Shown here: positions 1 to 8,751 of the stretch, piece after piece
Position numbering within the stretch: the stretch's first letter is position 1
How the letters are laid out: each line of letters opens with the position of its first letter
From: JAZDOK01 sp043798715
GTDB lineage: Bacteria; Vulcanimicrobiota; JAZDOK01
Assembly (NCBI GenBank): GCA_043798715.1
Contig: JAZDOK010000106.1
Location: forward strand, 1-64,000
Direction: 5' to 3'
DNA: 64,000 bases
The notes under the pieces: generated by a model
Told to the model about the DNA's origin: nothing
Seen by the model: only the letters and a program-made list of their open reading frames with translations
Databases searched by the model: none
Program-made: the position numbers and the translations under genes

Positions 1-2
1 GC

Positions 3-650
3 CTCACCGGGGCAAACCGGATATACTACGCTCTTCGGTATGACAGGAAATCAGGAGATTTCCGCCTGAACCGGGAGGCCACGAGAAAAGTCCTGGAGGA
101 ATACGCCGAAGAAGGCATCCCCTTGAGAATTCTGGGCTTCCCCAGTTTCTTGTATGAGGTCATCGGCGAGATCTGCCGGGAACGCAAACGGCCTTATAGT
201 TTCGGCCGGGAGAGCTTTATCATCATCGGCGGCGGATGGAAGACCCTCTCTGACAGGGAAATCCCCAAGGTCGAATTCAGGAAGCTCATCCACCGCTGGC
301 TGGGAATTCCGCCTGAAAACGTCCGTGACCTCTATGGCCTGGTCGAACATGGTATCCCATACTGCGAGTGTGAGAAGCACAACCTGCATGTTCCAATCTA
401 TGCCCGGGCCTGTGCCCGGGAGCCGGGCACCCTCCGCCCTCTTCCCAGAGGAGAGGCCGGTCTTTTGCATCTTCTGACGCCCTATCTCAACAGCATTCCG
501 GCCCTCTCTCTCCTGACGTCCGACCTGGGCCGGGTTCTCGACAGGTGCTCTTGCGGCCGGAATGCCCCATACCTGGTCATAGCCGGCCGCGGAGGAGTCC
601 ACAAACACAAGGGATGTGCTATCTCGGCGTTGGATTTATTAAGTCCATAG
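3..650 (+). CDS. LuxE-like acyl-protein synthetase / adenylate-forming enzyme (5' truncated)
   Basis: The reading frame is open from the window edge, so the N-terminal part is missing. The visible 215 residues match the C-terminal half of the LuxE acyl-protein synthetase family, which activates a carboxylate with ATP. Seen: a GGGWKTLSDREIPKVEF stretch typical of this family, a YGLVEHG segment where adenylating enzymes carry their A5-like motif, a following CECEKHNLHVP stretch, and a late TSDLGRV motif before a CSCGR cysteine cluster. No other lux genes are visible, so bioluminescence is not implied; such enzymes often occur in surface-polysaccharide or lipid clusters. The substrate is unknown. 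It ends 12 bp before the next gene and is probably co-transcribed with it. Confidence 0.75.
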   Translation, partial: LTGANRIYYALRYDRKSGDFRLNREATRKVLEEYAEEGIPLRILGFPSFLYEVIGEICRERKRPYSFGRESFIIIGGGWKTLSDREIPKVEFRKLIHRWLGIPPENVRDLYGLVEHGIPYCECEKHNLHVPIYARACAREPGTLRPLPRGEAGLLHLLTPYLNSIPALSLLTSDLGRVLDRCSCGRNAPYLVIAGRGGVHKHKGCAISALDLLSP

Positions 651-662
651 AAGGAGGAATTT

Positions 663-1496
663 ATGCGCTCATCAGTTTTACGCTTCTTTTTCGTCCTGCT
701 CTTCGTCATCCTGGCCCTGCCGGCCCTGGCCCAGGAGGAGCCTTTGCCGGCCTCATCCTCAGTGCCCCTAATTCCCTTCTTCCCGGATCTCCCGCGTCCC
801 GACAAAACCCCGGAGCCGGAGCCGCAGGCGTCCCCCTCCCCCTCTTTGCCCCCGTCATCGGCGCCCTCCCTCCAGCAGGAAATGCAGATTCGCTGTTTCG
901 AAAATCTGAGCCGAACACAGGTTCTCCTTGAAGTTTATGCATTAAATAATGAATTTCAATATCCGGAAGACCTGGAAAAGCTTGAAGTATGGCTCAACCG
1001 TGATTTTTCACGAAAGACCGAAAAGCATTTGAGTGTCCCCCTGGATCCGGTCATTCAGAAGAATTTTCTATACATCAGGAGTGAAGACGGACTTACTTAT
1101 ACGCTCTCTCCTCCGGCCCCGGAAAAATATGGTCTCCCTGACTTTTCATTTTCAAGTTTTCCATGGGTCAGCTCTGAGAAAATCGGAACTTTGAAGAAGG
1201 AAGCGGAGAAGTGGAAAAAAGAACGGCCTCTTTACGACTGCGAAAGAAATCTGAAAAAACTCCAGGATGCGCTCGAACGATTCTATGTGGACAACCAGGG
1301 CGTCTATCCGTTTTCTCTTGAAAAATTGGTTCCCAAGTACCTGAAGGAAATACCGGTTTGCCCATCCTCGGGCAACACCTATGTATACCAGAAAAAAGGA
1401 AACGGGAAACAGTTTGAGATTTCATGTCCAAACCCCGCGGAGCATAACCTTAAGGAACTTATGATAACCTCGGTGAGTGGTTTGATTAGAAAATAA
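663..1496 (+). CDS. exported protein with a duplicated pseudopilin-like globular domain
   Basis: A strong ribosome site (AAGGAGG) precedes the ATG. The first 23 residues form a Sec signal peptide ending in ALA-Q, followed by a proline/serine-rich linker to about residue 75. Two copies of one module follow. Each begins with Cys-x-x-Asn-Leu, then a helix with a Leu-Glu and tyrosine/phenylalanine core, an Asn-rich turn and Tyr-Pro-x-x-Leu-Glu-Lys-Leu (about residues 78-150 and 190-262). The second copy resembles the C-terminal half of type II secretion major pseudopilins (a YVDNQGVYP-like stretch then a Lys-Glu-Ile-Pro turn), but the hydrophobic prepilin helix is absent. Function is unknown; a periplasmic or secreted structural role is inferred. 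Confidence 0.6.
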   Translation: MRSSVLRFFFVLLFVILALPALAQEEPLPASSSVPLIPFFPDLPRPDKTPEPEPQASPSPSLPPSSAPSLQQEMQIRCFENLSRTQVLLEVYALNNEFQYPEDLEKLEVWLNRDFSRKTEKHLSVPLDPVIQKNFLYIRSEDGLTYTLSPPAPEKYGLPDFSFSSFPWVSSEKIGTLKKEAEKWKKERPLYDCERNLKKLQDALERFYVDNQGVYPFSLEKLVPKYLKEIPVCPSSGNTYVYQKKGNGKQFEISCPNPAEHNLKELMITSVSGLIRK

Positions 1497-1541
1497 GGAT
1501 ATTATTAAACTTACTTACCTGGGTTGAAATTGCTTAAGCGA

Positions 1542-3101
1542 TCAGCGATACTGAAAACCCAGTTTCAACTCTCCGACTTCGGATTCGACTTTTTGCCTGA
1601 GGCGGCCGCTTGTGATAAGTTGCAATGCAGCCATCAGGTCATCGCGTATAAAACGGTCCTCTTCCAGGGTGGGTACGACGGCCCTGAGAAAAGCGGCGGC
1701 GGCGGAAGATCCCTTTCCCGCCGTGAGAGGTTTCCGAAAGTCCAGAGCCTGGGCGGCGCATAGGAGCTCTATGGCCAGGACCTCCTGGGTATGGAGCACG
1801 ATTCGTGCGGCCTTCCGGGCGGCGATGGTTCCCATGTTGGCGAAATCCTCCTGTCCGCCGGATGTCGGAATGGAGTCCACGGAGGCCGGGTGGGCCAGAA
1901 TTTTGCTTTCAGAGACCAGGGAGGCGGCCGTGTACTGGAGGATCATCATTCCGGAATTCAGGCCGCCATGCCGGGTCAGGAACGGCGGAAGATCACTCAG
2001 GCATGGATTGAGCAGGCGGTCAATACGGCGTTCTGCAATATTGGCCAGGGTGGCCTGGGAAATTCCCAGGAGGTCCATGGCCAGGGCGATCGGGGCTCCG
2101 TGGAAGTTGCCTCCGGAGAGGATTCGGCCCCGCCGTTGGCGGGGGAAGACGAGGGGGTTGTCCGTGGCCGAGTTCATCTCGATATGGAGGACACCTAAAA
2201 TGTGGCGGAGAGCGTCCTTGGCGCTGCCGTGGACCTGGGGGATACAGCGCAGGCTGTAGGCGTCCTGCACTCTCGGGCAGGACCGGTGAGAAGACATGAT
2301 GCGGCTCCGGCTGGTCAGGCGCCGGATATTACCGGCCGTGGCGGCCTGACCGGGGTGCGCCCGCACTCTCTGGATGGCCGGAGCCATAGAGACGGCCGTC
2401 CCCAGGAGCGCCTCGAGGCTCATTGCAGCCGTGATGTCCGCCGCCTTGGCGGCCTCGACTGCATCGGAGGCAGCCAGGCAACCGACGGCGGTCATGGCCT
2501 GGGTACCGTTGATAAGAGCCAGTCCCTCCTTGGCCTTAAGGACGAGTGGCGGGAGCTGTGCCTTTTCAAGCGCTTTAAGGCCCGGCATTCTGCTCTCCCC
2601 TACCCGCGCTTCTCCCAGGCCGATGAGGACCAGCGAGAGGTGGGCCAGTGGGGCCAAATCTCCGCTGGCCCCGACTGAACCCTGGGAATAGACCACCGGC
2701 GTTATACCGCGATTGAGTAAGGCGGCAAAGTAATCAGGTATTTCAGGCCGAACCCCGGAGAATCCCTTGGCCAGAGCGTTGAGACGGAGGAGCAACATGG
2801 CCCTGACTACGTCCTCCGGGAATTCCTCTCCCACTCCCACCGCATGCGAGAGGAGGAGATTTCTCTGGAGCGTCTCCACGTCGCCGGCCGGGATGGAGAC
2901 GTTTTTGAAGTTTCCAAAGCCGGTCGTTATACCGTAAACCGGTTTTTCATCCCTCAGGGCTTCCTCCACCAGGTCGCGGGAGGCTCTTATTTTTTTATAG
3001 GCATCCGGACGAATTTCCACCGGCGCCTTCTCTCGGGCCACCAGTCGCACGTCCTCCAGGGTCAGGCTCTCTCCGTCAATCAAAACTTTTTTCATCTGCA
3101 T
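1542..3101 (-). CDS. hutH: histidine ammonia-lyase
   Basis: Deaminates L-histidine to trans-urocanate and ammonia, the first step of histidine degradation, in the cytoplasm. The 519-residue protein has the usual family length. It shows the YGITTGFG loop (catalytic Tyr55), the LLLSHAVG segment expected in HAL rather than PAL, and GSVGASGDLAPLAH, in which Ala145-Ser146-Gly147 cyclise into the MIO cofactor. A QDAYSLRC stretch lies further on, as in characterised HALs. The start could be the ATG at 3101 (GGAG 4 nt upstream) or the ATG two codons later with better spacing. No hutU, hutI or hutG is nearby, so urocanate would have to be used through genes elsewhere or this is a specialised lyase. 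Confidence 0.93.
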   Translation of the reverse strand: MQMKKVLIDGESLTLEDVRLVAREKAPVEIRPDAYKKIRASRDLVEEALRDEKPVYGITTGFGNFKNVSIPAGDVETLQRNLLLSHAVGVGEEFPEDVVRAMLLLRLNALAKGFSGVRPEIPDYFAALLNRGITPVVYSQGSVGASGDLAPLAHLSLVLIGLGEARVGESRMPGLKALEKAQLPPLVLKAKEGLALINGTQAMTAVGCLAASDAVEAAKAADITAAMSLEALLGTAVSMAPAIQRVRAHPGQAATAGNIRRLTSRSRIMSSHRSCPRVQDAYSLRCIPQVHGSAKDALRHILGVLHIEMNSATDNPLVFPRQRRGRILSGGNFHGAPIALAMDLLGISQATLANIAERRIDRLLNPCLSDLPPFLTRHGGLNSGMMILQYTAASLVSESKILAHPASVDSIPTSGGQEDFANMGTIAARKAARIVLHTQEVLAIELLCAAQALDFRKPLTAGKGSSAAAAFLRAVVPTLEEDRFIRDDLMAALQLITSGRLRQKVESEVGELKLGFQYR

Positions 3102-3145
3102 TCATCTCCAGGTTCATCGTGAATGTGCGCGGGCATTTGCCATCT

Positions 3146-3625
3146 TCATGGAAGGCACTTGAGAAGGAGGGTACTTTCCTCCACGTAATTCTGCTTAAGA
3201 AAGGTGTGAAGAGAGGGTTCATTCGAGGTGGTGACCAGGGCCGCCACGGCCTTGATTCCCATCTGTCCGGCAAACTCCTCCGCCTTCTTAAGAAGCATAC
3301 TTCCAACCCCATGTTTCCGAAACGACGGGCTCACCGCAAAATCAACAACCAGGACCTGCCTCTGGCCGGTGATATAGTCAAGCTCGATTTGGAGCAGGAG
3401 GTAACCGAGAAAAAGATTGTTTTCATCCGCAGCCGTAAAAAGCCTGAAGGGAGAGCCGGCCCGGAAAATCTCGGGTAGAGAGGAAAGAGCGCTCTTGATG
3501 GCCTGCTGGATTTCCTCCGGCGGTCTTTTGCGAAGGGGCGAGACCGAGGAGAGTCCGCTCACGGCGGCCAGTTCGCGAATGAATGGGAAATCCTGCGGCA
3601 GGGCCTCGCGTACCTGGAGCGTCAC
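3146..3625 (-). CDS. GNAT-family N-acetyltransferase (downstream copy)
   Basis: A 159-residue single-domain GNAT protein. The acetyl-CoA-binding signature is visible as RKHGVGSML (about residues 102-110), preceded by the VVDFAVSPSF strand typical of motif A; a TTSNEPSLHTFLKQNY segment gives the C-terminal helix. Its ATG overlaps the stop of the preceding gene by 4 nt (ATGA), so the two are translationally coupled. The two proteins share layout and several motifs, including an SVSP[LM]R element near residue 27 and a TTSNE loop, and look like a tandem duplication. The substrate cannot be predicted. Confidence 0.85.
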   Translation of the reverse strand: MTLQVREALPQDFPFIRELAAVSGLSSVSPLRKRPPEEIQQAIKSALSSLPEIFRAGSPFRLFTAADENNLFLGYLLLQIELDYITGQRQVLVVDFAVSPSFRKHGVGSMLLKKAEEFAGQMGIKAVAALVTTSNEPSLHTFLKQNYVEESTLLLKCLP

Positions 3626-4098
3626 AGGGTCTTCAGCATCCTTTTCCGCTCTTCCTGGTAGCCCAGATTTTCATAAAAGTGGATGGCCCGCTCGTTGGAA
3701 GTGGTAACTCCCAGGCCGATGTATTTCATCCCCTTCTCGGCGGCAAACTCCTCGGCTTTCTGGACCAGCGCGCGCCCGACACCCTGGCGGGAGGCCTCAT
3801 CATTTACGGAGAGATCGAAGATCCAGGCCTGGAGTTCACCGGTTGAGGATTCGACGTACCCCGCCATTACCAGGAGGTGCCCCAGAAATTCCCCGGCCTC
3901 ATTTTCGGCGATGAAGATTACCGTTGAATCATTAGGAAATGAGTGCTTCAGGGATTCCAGGTCCTCCCTTCGGAAGCGCCGAATGGATTCCAGCGGGAGA
4001 TTACGCATGGGAGAGACGCTGTGGGAGACCATTTCGACCGCCAGGTCAACGACTTTATCCAGGTCTTTGAGCTCGGCTTTTCGGATGCGAATGTCCAT
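3622..4098 (-). CDS. GNAT-family N-acetyltransferase (upstream copy)
   Basis: A 158-residue GNAT acetyltransferase with acetyl-CoA-binding motif RQGVGRAL after the IFDLSVNDEA strand, and the GVTTSNERAIHFYENLGY ending usual in this superfamily. I chose the ATG at 4098 because it follows a purine-rich AAAAGGAAA site at good spacing. A GTG ten codons earlier is possible, but its GGGA lies too close. It is the first gene of a two-gene unit with the downstream paralogue. The pair stands between kbl and hutH on the same strand, so a link to amino-acid breakdown is conceivable but not shown. Confidence 0.87.
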   Translation of the reverse strand: MDIRIRKAELKDLDKVVDLAVEMVSHSVSPMRNLPLESIRRFRREDLESLKHSFPNDSTVIFIAENEAGEFLGHLLVMAGYVESSTGELQAWIFDLSVNDEASRQGVGRALVQKAEEFAAEKGMKYIGLGVTTSNERAIHFYENLGYQEERKRMLKTL

Positions 4099-4181
4099 CG
4101 TTTTTTCCTTTTCTGCTTTCACTTGCACTCCCTATTTCAAGGCAGGTAAATTCTTTCCTTCAACGGAAAGAGTGCGGCGCT

Positions 4182-5375
4182 TCACTTGCCGAGAACCCCG
4201 TGTTTGAGGCCGATCTTTTTCATGGCCGACAGGGCCAGATCCAGATGCTCCCGGGTGTGGGCCGCCGAGATCTGCACCCTGATGCGGGCCTGCCCCTTGG
4301 GCACGACCGGGTAGAAAAAGCCGACGGCGTAGATTCCCTCCTCAAGAAGATCGCGGGCGAAGTCCTGGGCCAGCTTTCCCTCGTAGAGCATGATGGGGAC
4401 GATTGGGTGAATGCCGGCACGGATCTCAAAGCCCGCCCCGGTCATCTGTTCCCGGAAATATTTTGTGTTTTCCTCCAGGCGATCCCGAAGCTCCGTCGTC
4501 TCGCTCAGCATCTCGAAGACGGCCAGGGAGGTTCCGGCCACGACCGGGGCCAGGGTGTTTGAGAAGAGATAGGGCCGGGAGCGCTGCCGGAGGAACTCGA
4601 TGATCTCTTTTTTCCCGGTGGTAAATCCGCCGGTGGAGCCCCCAAGGGCTTTACCCAGAGTGCCCGTCATGACGTCCACCCGCCCCATTACGCCGCAGTG
4701 CTCCGGGGTGCCGCGCCCGCTCTTCCCGAGGAGGCCGGTGGCGTGGGAGTCGTCCACCATGACCAGGGCCTCATGGGCCTCGGCCAGGTCGCAGATTTTG
4801 GCAAGATTGGCTATGTCTCCATCCATGCTGAAGACCCCGTCGGTGGCGATCATCCGGAAACGGACCTCTTTTGCCTCCCGGAGCCTGGCCTCCAGATCTT
4901 CCATGTCGGCGTGCCGGTAGCGGTATCTCTGGGCCTTACAGAGTCGGACCCCGTCTATGATGGAGGCATGGTTCAGCTCGTCGGAAATGATGGCGCTTTC
5001 GGGGGAAAGAAGCGGTTCAAATATTCCGCCGTTGGCGTCGAAGCAGGCGGCGTAGAGGATCGTGTCCTCGGTCCCGAGGAACTCCGAGATCTTCTGCTCT
5101 AACTGCCGGTGGATCTCCTGGGTGCCGCATATGAAGCGGACGGAGCTCATTCCGTAGCCCCACCTGTCCAGCGCCCGGTGGGCCGCCTCGATGACCCTGG
5201 GGTGACTGGAGAGCCCGAGGTAATTGTTGGCGCAGAAGTTGAGCACTTTCCGCCCGCCGGCCAACTCAATTTCCACTCCCTGCTTCCCGGCGATGATCCG
5301 CTCTTCCTTGTAGAGCCCGGCCTCACGAATTAAGTCAAGCTCCCCCTTAAGGTATTCATTCATTTTTCCGTACAT
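4182..5375 (-). CDS. kbl: glycine C-acetyltransferase (2-amino-3-ketobutyrate CoA ligase)
   Basis: PLP enzyme of the alpha-oxoamine synthase family that cleaves 2-amino-3-ketobutyrate with CoA to glycine and acetyl-CoA, the second step of threonine breakdown. The N-terminus (MYGKMNEYLKGEL) is characteristic of Kbl. NFCANNYLGLSSHP, DDSHATG (PLP-contacting Asp and His) and GTLGKALGGSTGG (lysine forming the internal aldimine) are all present. The ATG at 5375 has GGAGG 6 nt upstream and gives 397 residues, the family length, so a further-upstream in-frame ATG was not used. The usual partner, threonine dehydrogenase (tdh), is not adjacent. Confidence 0.95.
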   Translation of the reverse strand: MYGKMNEYLKGELDLIREAGLYKEERIIAGKQGVEIELAGGRKVLNFCANNYLGLSSHPRVIEAAHRALDRWGYGMSSVRFICGTQEIHRQLEQKISEFLGTEDTILYAACFDANGGIFEPLLSPESAIISDELNHASIIDGVRLCKAQRYRYRHADMEDLEARLREAKEVRFRMIATDGVFSMDGDIANLAKICDLAEAHEALVMVDDSHATGLLGKSGRGTPEHCGVMGRVDVMTGTLGKALGGSTGGFTTGKKEIIEFLRQRSRPYLFSNTLAPVVAGTSLAVFEMLSETTELRDRLEENTKYFREQMTGAGFEIRAGIHPIVPIMLYEGKLAQDFARDLLEEGIYAVGFFYPVVPKGQARIRVQISAAHTREHLDLALSAMKKIGLKHGVLGK

Positions 5376-5456
5376 CTTCAACCTCCATGCCTGATCGGTC
5401 AAGCGTTACCTGATGGGGTATCCCCTCCCCTTTCATTCTGAGTAATTCGGGATGCC

Positions 5457-7607
5457 TCATTGTGAATCCGGCGGAGTCACGTTCGTTCTGAGCGCTATCA
5501 TCCGGCGGAGCTTGGTATAGAGCCAGACACAAATAACGCCGAGGCAGGCCGCCCAGAGGAACTTGATGAAATAGAAGTAGAGAATAACAAGTAAAAGAGC
5601 CCCGCCGACGGCATAAACAATCCGGCGCCGCTTATCCGGCAGAGATAACTTTTTCTTGAACCAGGCGTCCATTAGAAAACAACCTGCTAAAAAGAAGCAG
5701 AATGTCAGGAAACGGTATAACCAGCCTGCCAGGTAGAAGATTCGAACGGAGGGGGCCTTGTCCACCATAAGTTTCTGGAAGCAAAAGACCTTCCCTTTTT
5801 CCGGAATGGTCACCATGACCGGAAGGACGCCTTTGGCGAGAGTCTCGCCCATATCCTGCCTGAATTCTTTGTCTTCCATGGGTACGGAAGCACCCACATT
5901 GGACGCGGGAGCAGCCGCATTAACAGATTTTTCCAACATCTGTCCCTGGGAGCGCGCCCTTGAAGAAAAAGGGTTCATATTTGAGATTATGCCGGCCAAC
6001 GGAGGATTGGATTTGACCTGCTCCATGCCGCTGAAATGAAAGTAGTGGTTGTTTTCCGGCAGGTAGAACGACCAGGAAGTCTGGGTGACGGGCAGGTCCA
6101 CCTGGGGCAGGGAGAATTTGGGTATCCCCAGGAAGTTGCATCCGCCCGAGGGTTTAAAGTAGACGATCTCCACCGGAAAGGCGGAGATCTGTCCTTCGGC
6201 GTAGCCGGATTTCTGAAGAGGGATTATTATCCGGCCTTCTTTATCTTTTCCGGGTTTGACGGAGGCAGAGGCGACGAAGGTGCTCCAGAGCTGGGCGCCG
6301 GAGGGAAGTTTGACCGAGAGGAACTGCTTCAGGTTATTTTTAATGATGAGCTGGAACCTGGTAACCGACTTGCCGTCCGGCGTCACCAGCGTCATAGCGC
6401 TGGCGCTGTCCGCAACCGCGGTCAGGACCGGAACATCCTCGTATCGTTTGACTTCCAGCGTAAGCCGGTAGTCGCTGTCCAGGTACTTGAAAGCCAGAAG
6501 AAGCGGGTGCTCCCCTCCGCTTTGAACCTGCGGGGGAAGTTCCTGAACGTCAATGGGAACGACTTTTTCTGTTTTAAGGGCCTTTATTTCCACGTTGGTC
6601 CGGGCGCAAATTCCGATGCAGCCTTTTTCCCGATCGGCCCCGACCAGGTGAAAGAAAGGAAAAGAGGAGGTCGCAGAGACGTCCTTCAGTTTTTTTTCAG
6701 AGGAGATCGTGAGAGTCTGCTGGGCCTGAACCGGTCCTTTGAAACGGCATCGCAGATATTTGCCTCCTTTTTCATCGAGGACGGCCCATTCACTAAGAGC
6801 GTCCCCTCTCACATCCAGGATGTCCAGGTCCTGGGGAATCGCGATTCGGGCTTCCGTGACAGGCGCATTCAAAATGGAAAGATCAAGCCTGGTCTCTACG
6901 CTCATCAGGGCCTCCCCGAGAGTGGCCAGGTGAAAATACTCGGCAAAAATACGCGGGTTTTGTTTCTTGCCTCCGGCGGGTTTTGTACCTGCAACCGGCT
7001 GTTCCTTGATGGTGATCGTCAGGGATTGCTCCGGCTTGAGGACCGCTTCCAGGGCCGTCCGTTCCGGGAGCTGTTTTAAGGCCGTGATGAGGCCCGAGCT
7101 CAGGGAAACTTCAAAAACCGGGGGAATAAGTTCCAGGTTGAGGGTGGAGATGGTGGCCGAAAGGAGGGGGAGGGAGAGCTGGCGGTCTTTGAAGATGGAA
7201 TCCAGGTAACAGGTGATGGAGAGGTCATGGACGCCATCCTGCCTTGTGATCAGGCGCAGAAATCCATCGGTATTGACAAGCGAGACCTCTTCCCCGTCCA
7301 ACTTGGCTGATTTCACGGTTATGGAGCCATTCAGAATCGGAATGCTCATCCACTGTTTTTTGTAGAGCTGAAGGCGGATATCCAGGGTCAAAAGGGTATA
7401 ATCTTTCCTGCAGGTGAGACTGTAGGCCGCCTGTGAGATGCAATAATCCACCGGGGGGGGAGCCGGGGTGGGCTTGATGATGGGGACTCTTTTGAGGAGG
7501 GCATTGTATTCCTCCAGGGGCAGGGTTACCGTGCCTTCCTTGGGCCATCCCGCGGCCGCCAGAGCCAGGATGAAAAGAACCGTGAGAAGAATACCTCGTT
7601 TCATCAT
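5457..7607 (-). CDS. large orphan exported protein with C-terminal membrane anchor
   Basis: About 716 residues. A Sec signal peptide (hydrophobic core ILLTVLFILALAAAG) is followed by roughly 600 residues with a strongly beta-type pattern. Near the C-terminus come two or three membrane segments (around YRFLTFCFFLAGCFLM and IVYAVGGALLLVILYFYF), then a short basic tail. The mature protein should face the periplasm while anchored by its C-terminus. The first in-frame ATG lies inside the GGAGGTG ribosome site, so translation must start at one of the two tandem ATGs 12-15 nt later (7607 or 7604). I do not recognise the family. It is transcribed away from the hydrogenase-protease gene and appears monocistronic. 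Confidence 0.7.
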   Translation of the reverse strand: MMKRGILLTVLFILALAAAGWPKEGTVTLPLEEYNALLKRVPIIKPTPAPPPVDYCISQAAYSLTCRKDYTLLTLDIRLQLYKKQWMSIPILNGSITVKSAKLDGEEVSLVNTDGFLRLITRQDGVHDLSITCYLDSIFKDRQLSLPLLSATISTLNLELIPPVFEVSLSSGLITALKQLPERTALEAVLKPEQSLTITIKEQPVAGTKPAGGKKQNPRIFAEYFHLATLGEALMSVETRLDLSILNAPVTEARIAIPQDLDILDVRGDALSEWAVLDEKGGKYLRCRFKGPVQAQQTLTISSEKKLKDVSATSSFPFFHLVGADREKGCIGICARTNVEIKALKTEKVVPIDVQELPPQVQSGGEHPLLLAFKYLDSDYRLTLEVKRYEDVPVLTAVADSASAMTLVTPDGKSVTRFQLIIKNNLKQFLSVKLPSGAQLWSTFVASASVKPGKDKEGRIIIPLQKSGYAEGQISAFPVEIVYFKPSGGCNFLGIPKFSLPQVDLPVTQTSWSFYLPENNHYFHFSGMEQVKSNPPLAGIISNMNPFSSRARSQGQMLEKSVNAAAPASNVGASVPMEDKEFRQDMGETLAKGVLPVMVTIPEKGKVFCFQKLMVDKAPSVRIFYLAGWLYRFLTFCFFLAGCFLMDAWFKKKLSLPDKRRRIVYAVGGALLLVILYFYFIKFLWAACLGVICVWLYTKLRRMIALRTNVTPPDSQ

Positions 7608-7689
7608 CAGCACCTCCATTAAGATTTCATGTTTCCACCTGAAAAAGAAGATGTTTTCTCGGAAATTCTCAGCCTGTCACGATTTTCCC

Positions 7690-7711
7690 TTCAATATTTT
7701 GGATTATTGAA
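7690..7711. promoter_or_regulatory. short AT-rich inverted repeat in divergent intergenic region
   Basis: Between the divergent orphan membrane protein and the maturation protease lies TTCAATA (7690-7696) facing TATTGAA (7705-7711) across 8 nt. The position between two divergent genes would suit an operator, but the repeat is short and no matching regulator is nearby. Confidence 0.25.
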
Positions 7712-7750
7712 GCGAGAGGTATCTCGGGAGCTTTTAACGAATAAAAAAGT

Positions 7751-8209
7751 ATGAAGACAAAGATCATCGGATGCGGTAATCTGTCCGCACGGGATGACGA
7801 CTTGGGGATCCGGGTGGCCAGGGAGCTTCAACAAATGTCCCTGCCGGAAGGCGTCGAGGTCGTCGAGGCCGGAACACCGGGCCTCTCGCTCCTTTCACTC
7901 CTGAATGGGGCCGAGCGGGCCATAATCGTGGACGCCGTCCTGAGCGGTCTTGAGCCTCCAGGCACGATCCATCGCTTCAAAGGGGAGCACCTGCCCCCAA
8001 AGTCGAATTTCCCTCTCAACGACCACGACATCCACTGGGTGGAAGCGCTTCAAATGGCCTTGATGGTCGAGCCGGAGAAGGTGCCCGGAGAGATTTTGGT
8101 GTTCGGAATAGAGATCGAAAAGATGGCTACAGGACTAATAGGTATGAGTGAGAGCGCCGAGAAGGCGATCCCGGAACTCATCCGGAAAATTATGGAGGAA
8201 CTCAGCTAG
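7751..8209 (+). CDS. hydrogenase-type maturation protease (HyaD/HycI family)
   Basis: Endopeptidases of this family trim the C-terminus of the [NiFe]-hydrogenase large subunit once nickel is inserted. The protein shows the N-terminal GCGN-x4-DD-x2-G signature, with Asp16 at the position of the nickel-sensing acidic residue. It also has EAGTPG near residue 39, IIVDAV with Asp61, and DHDIH, in which His92 or His95 would be the third metal ligand. Length (152 aa) is normal. No hydrogenase structural or hyp genes are in the window, so the client is elsewhere. The ribosome site is weak. Confidence 0.85.
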   Translation: MKTKIIGCGNLSARDDDLGIRVARELQQMSLPEGVEVVEAGTPGLSLLSLLNGAERAIIVDAVLSGLEPPGTIHRFKGEHLPPKSNFPLNDHDIHWVEALQMALMVEPEKVPGEILVFGIEIEKMATGLIGMSESAEKAIPELIRKIMEELS

Positions 8210-8258
8210 ATTACACGGTCTCCTGAAGGAGACAAAGTTCATTGAAGGTGGAGGAATC

Positions 8259-8729
8259 ATGGCTTCAAAGAAAAGATACAAGGTCTTTCGGAGCAGTCCG
8301 AAGCAGTTGCTCATCCATTCAATCATCCCTTTTATAGTCTCGGTTGTTCTAATGAACGTGGGGCGGCATTATGCCCAGGTTTTTGCCAAGGATCAAGTGA
8401 AACAAATCCTGTTGGGGTACCTTCCTTTCGTATTGGGAATCCTCGTTGTTTTCTGGATAGTTATCGCTTTTTTCCAAAACATCAGCAGGGAAGTCGTCAT
8501 CACGCCTCTGACGATTACCTTGAAGCATGGGCGGAATGAGAAAACTGTTGCCTGGGACGGCATAATTTTCGAAATGCCGCGGGATGGCAGGAAGCGTTTC
8601 AAGAAAGTTTCCGTCGGCAACGGCAAGCATAAAATCTGTATCGAGGAATTTTATTTCCCGGATTTTGAAGTTATTGTCGAAGTGATAAAGGCCGCCAAGG
8701 AATCCCGTACATCTACATTCACGGTCTGA
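8259..8729 (+). CDS. small membrane protein, PH-like C-terminal region
   Basis: A 156-residue protein starting at an ATG preceded by GGTGGAGG. Upstream in-frame codons are rejected because they lack a ribosome site and overlap the previous gene. Two hydrophobic helices (about residues 18-36 and 50-70) are followed by a soluble region of short beta strands (REVVITPLTITLKHG, KTVAWDGIIFEM) resembling bacterial PH-like domains found behind twin TM helices. That assignment is by pattern only. It sits between the maturation protease and the acyl-CoA synthetase, with gaps small enough for one transcript. Confidence 0.65.
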   Translation: MASKKRYKVFRSSPKQLLIHSIIPFIVSVVLMNVGRHYAQVFAKDQVKQILLGYLPFVLGILVVFWIVIAFFQNISREVVITPLTITLKHGRNEKTVAWDGIIFEMPRDGRKRFKKVSVGNGKHKICIEEFYFPDFEVIVEVIKAAKESRTSTFTV

Positions 8730-8751
8730 TGGCGGCCGGGAGGTAAAGCCA

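Noticed and set aside
1519..1562. CTGGGTT/AACCCAG inverted repeat between convergent genes as a terminator
   Set aside because: The loop is long (30 nt), half of it lies within hutH, and there is no U-run.
6036..7079. A 347-codon plus-strand frame inside the orphan membrane protein gene
   Set aside because: Antisense shadow of a gene with signal peptide, ribosome site and TM helices.
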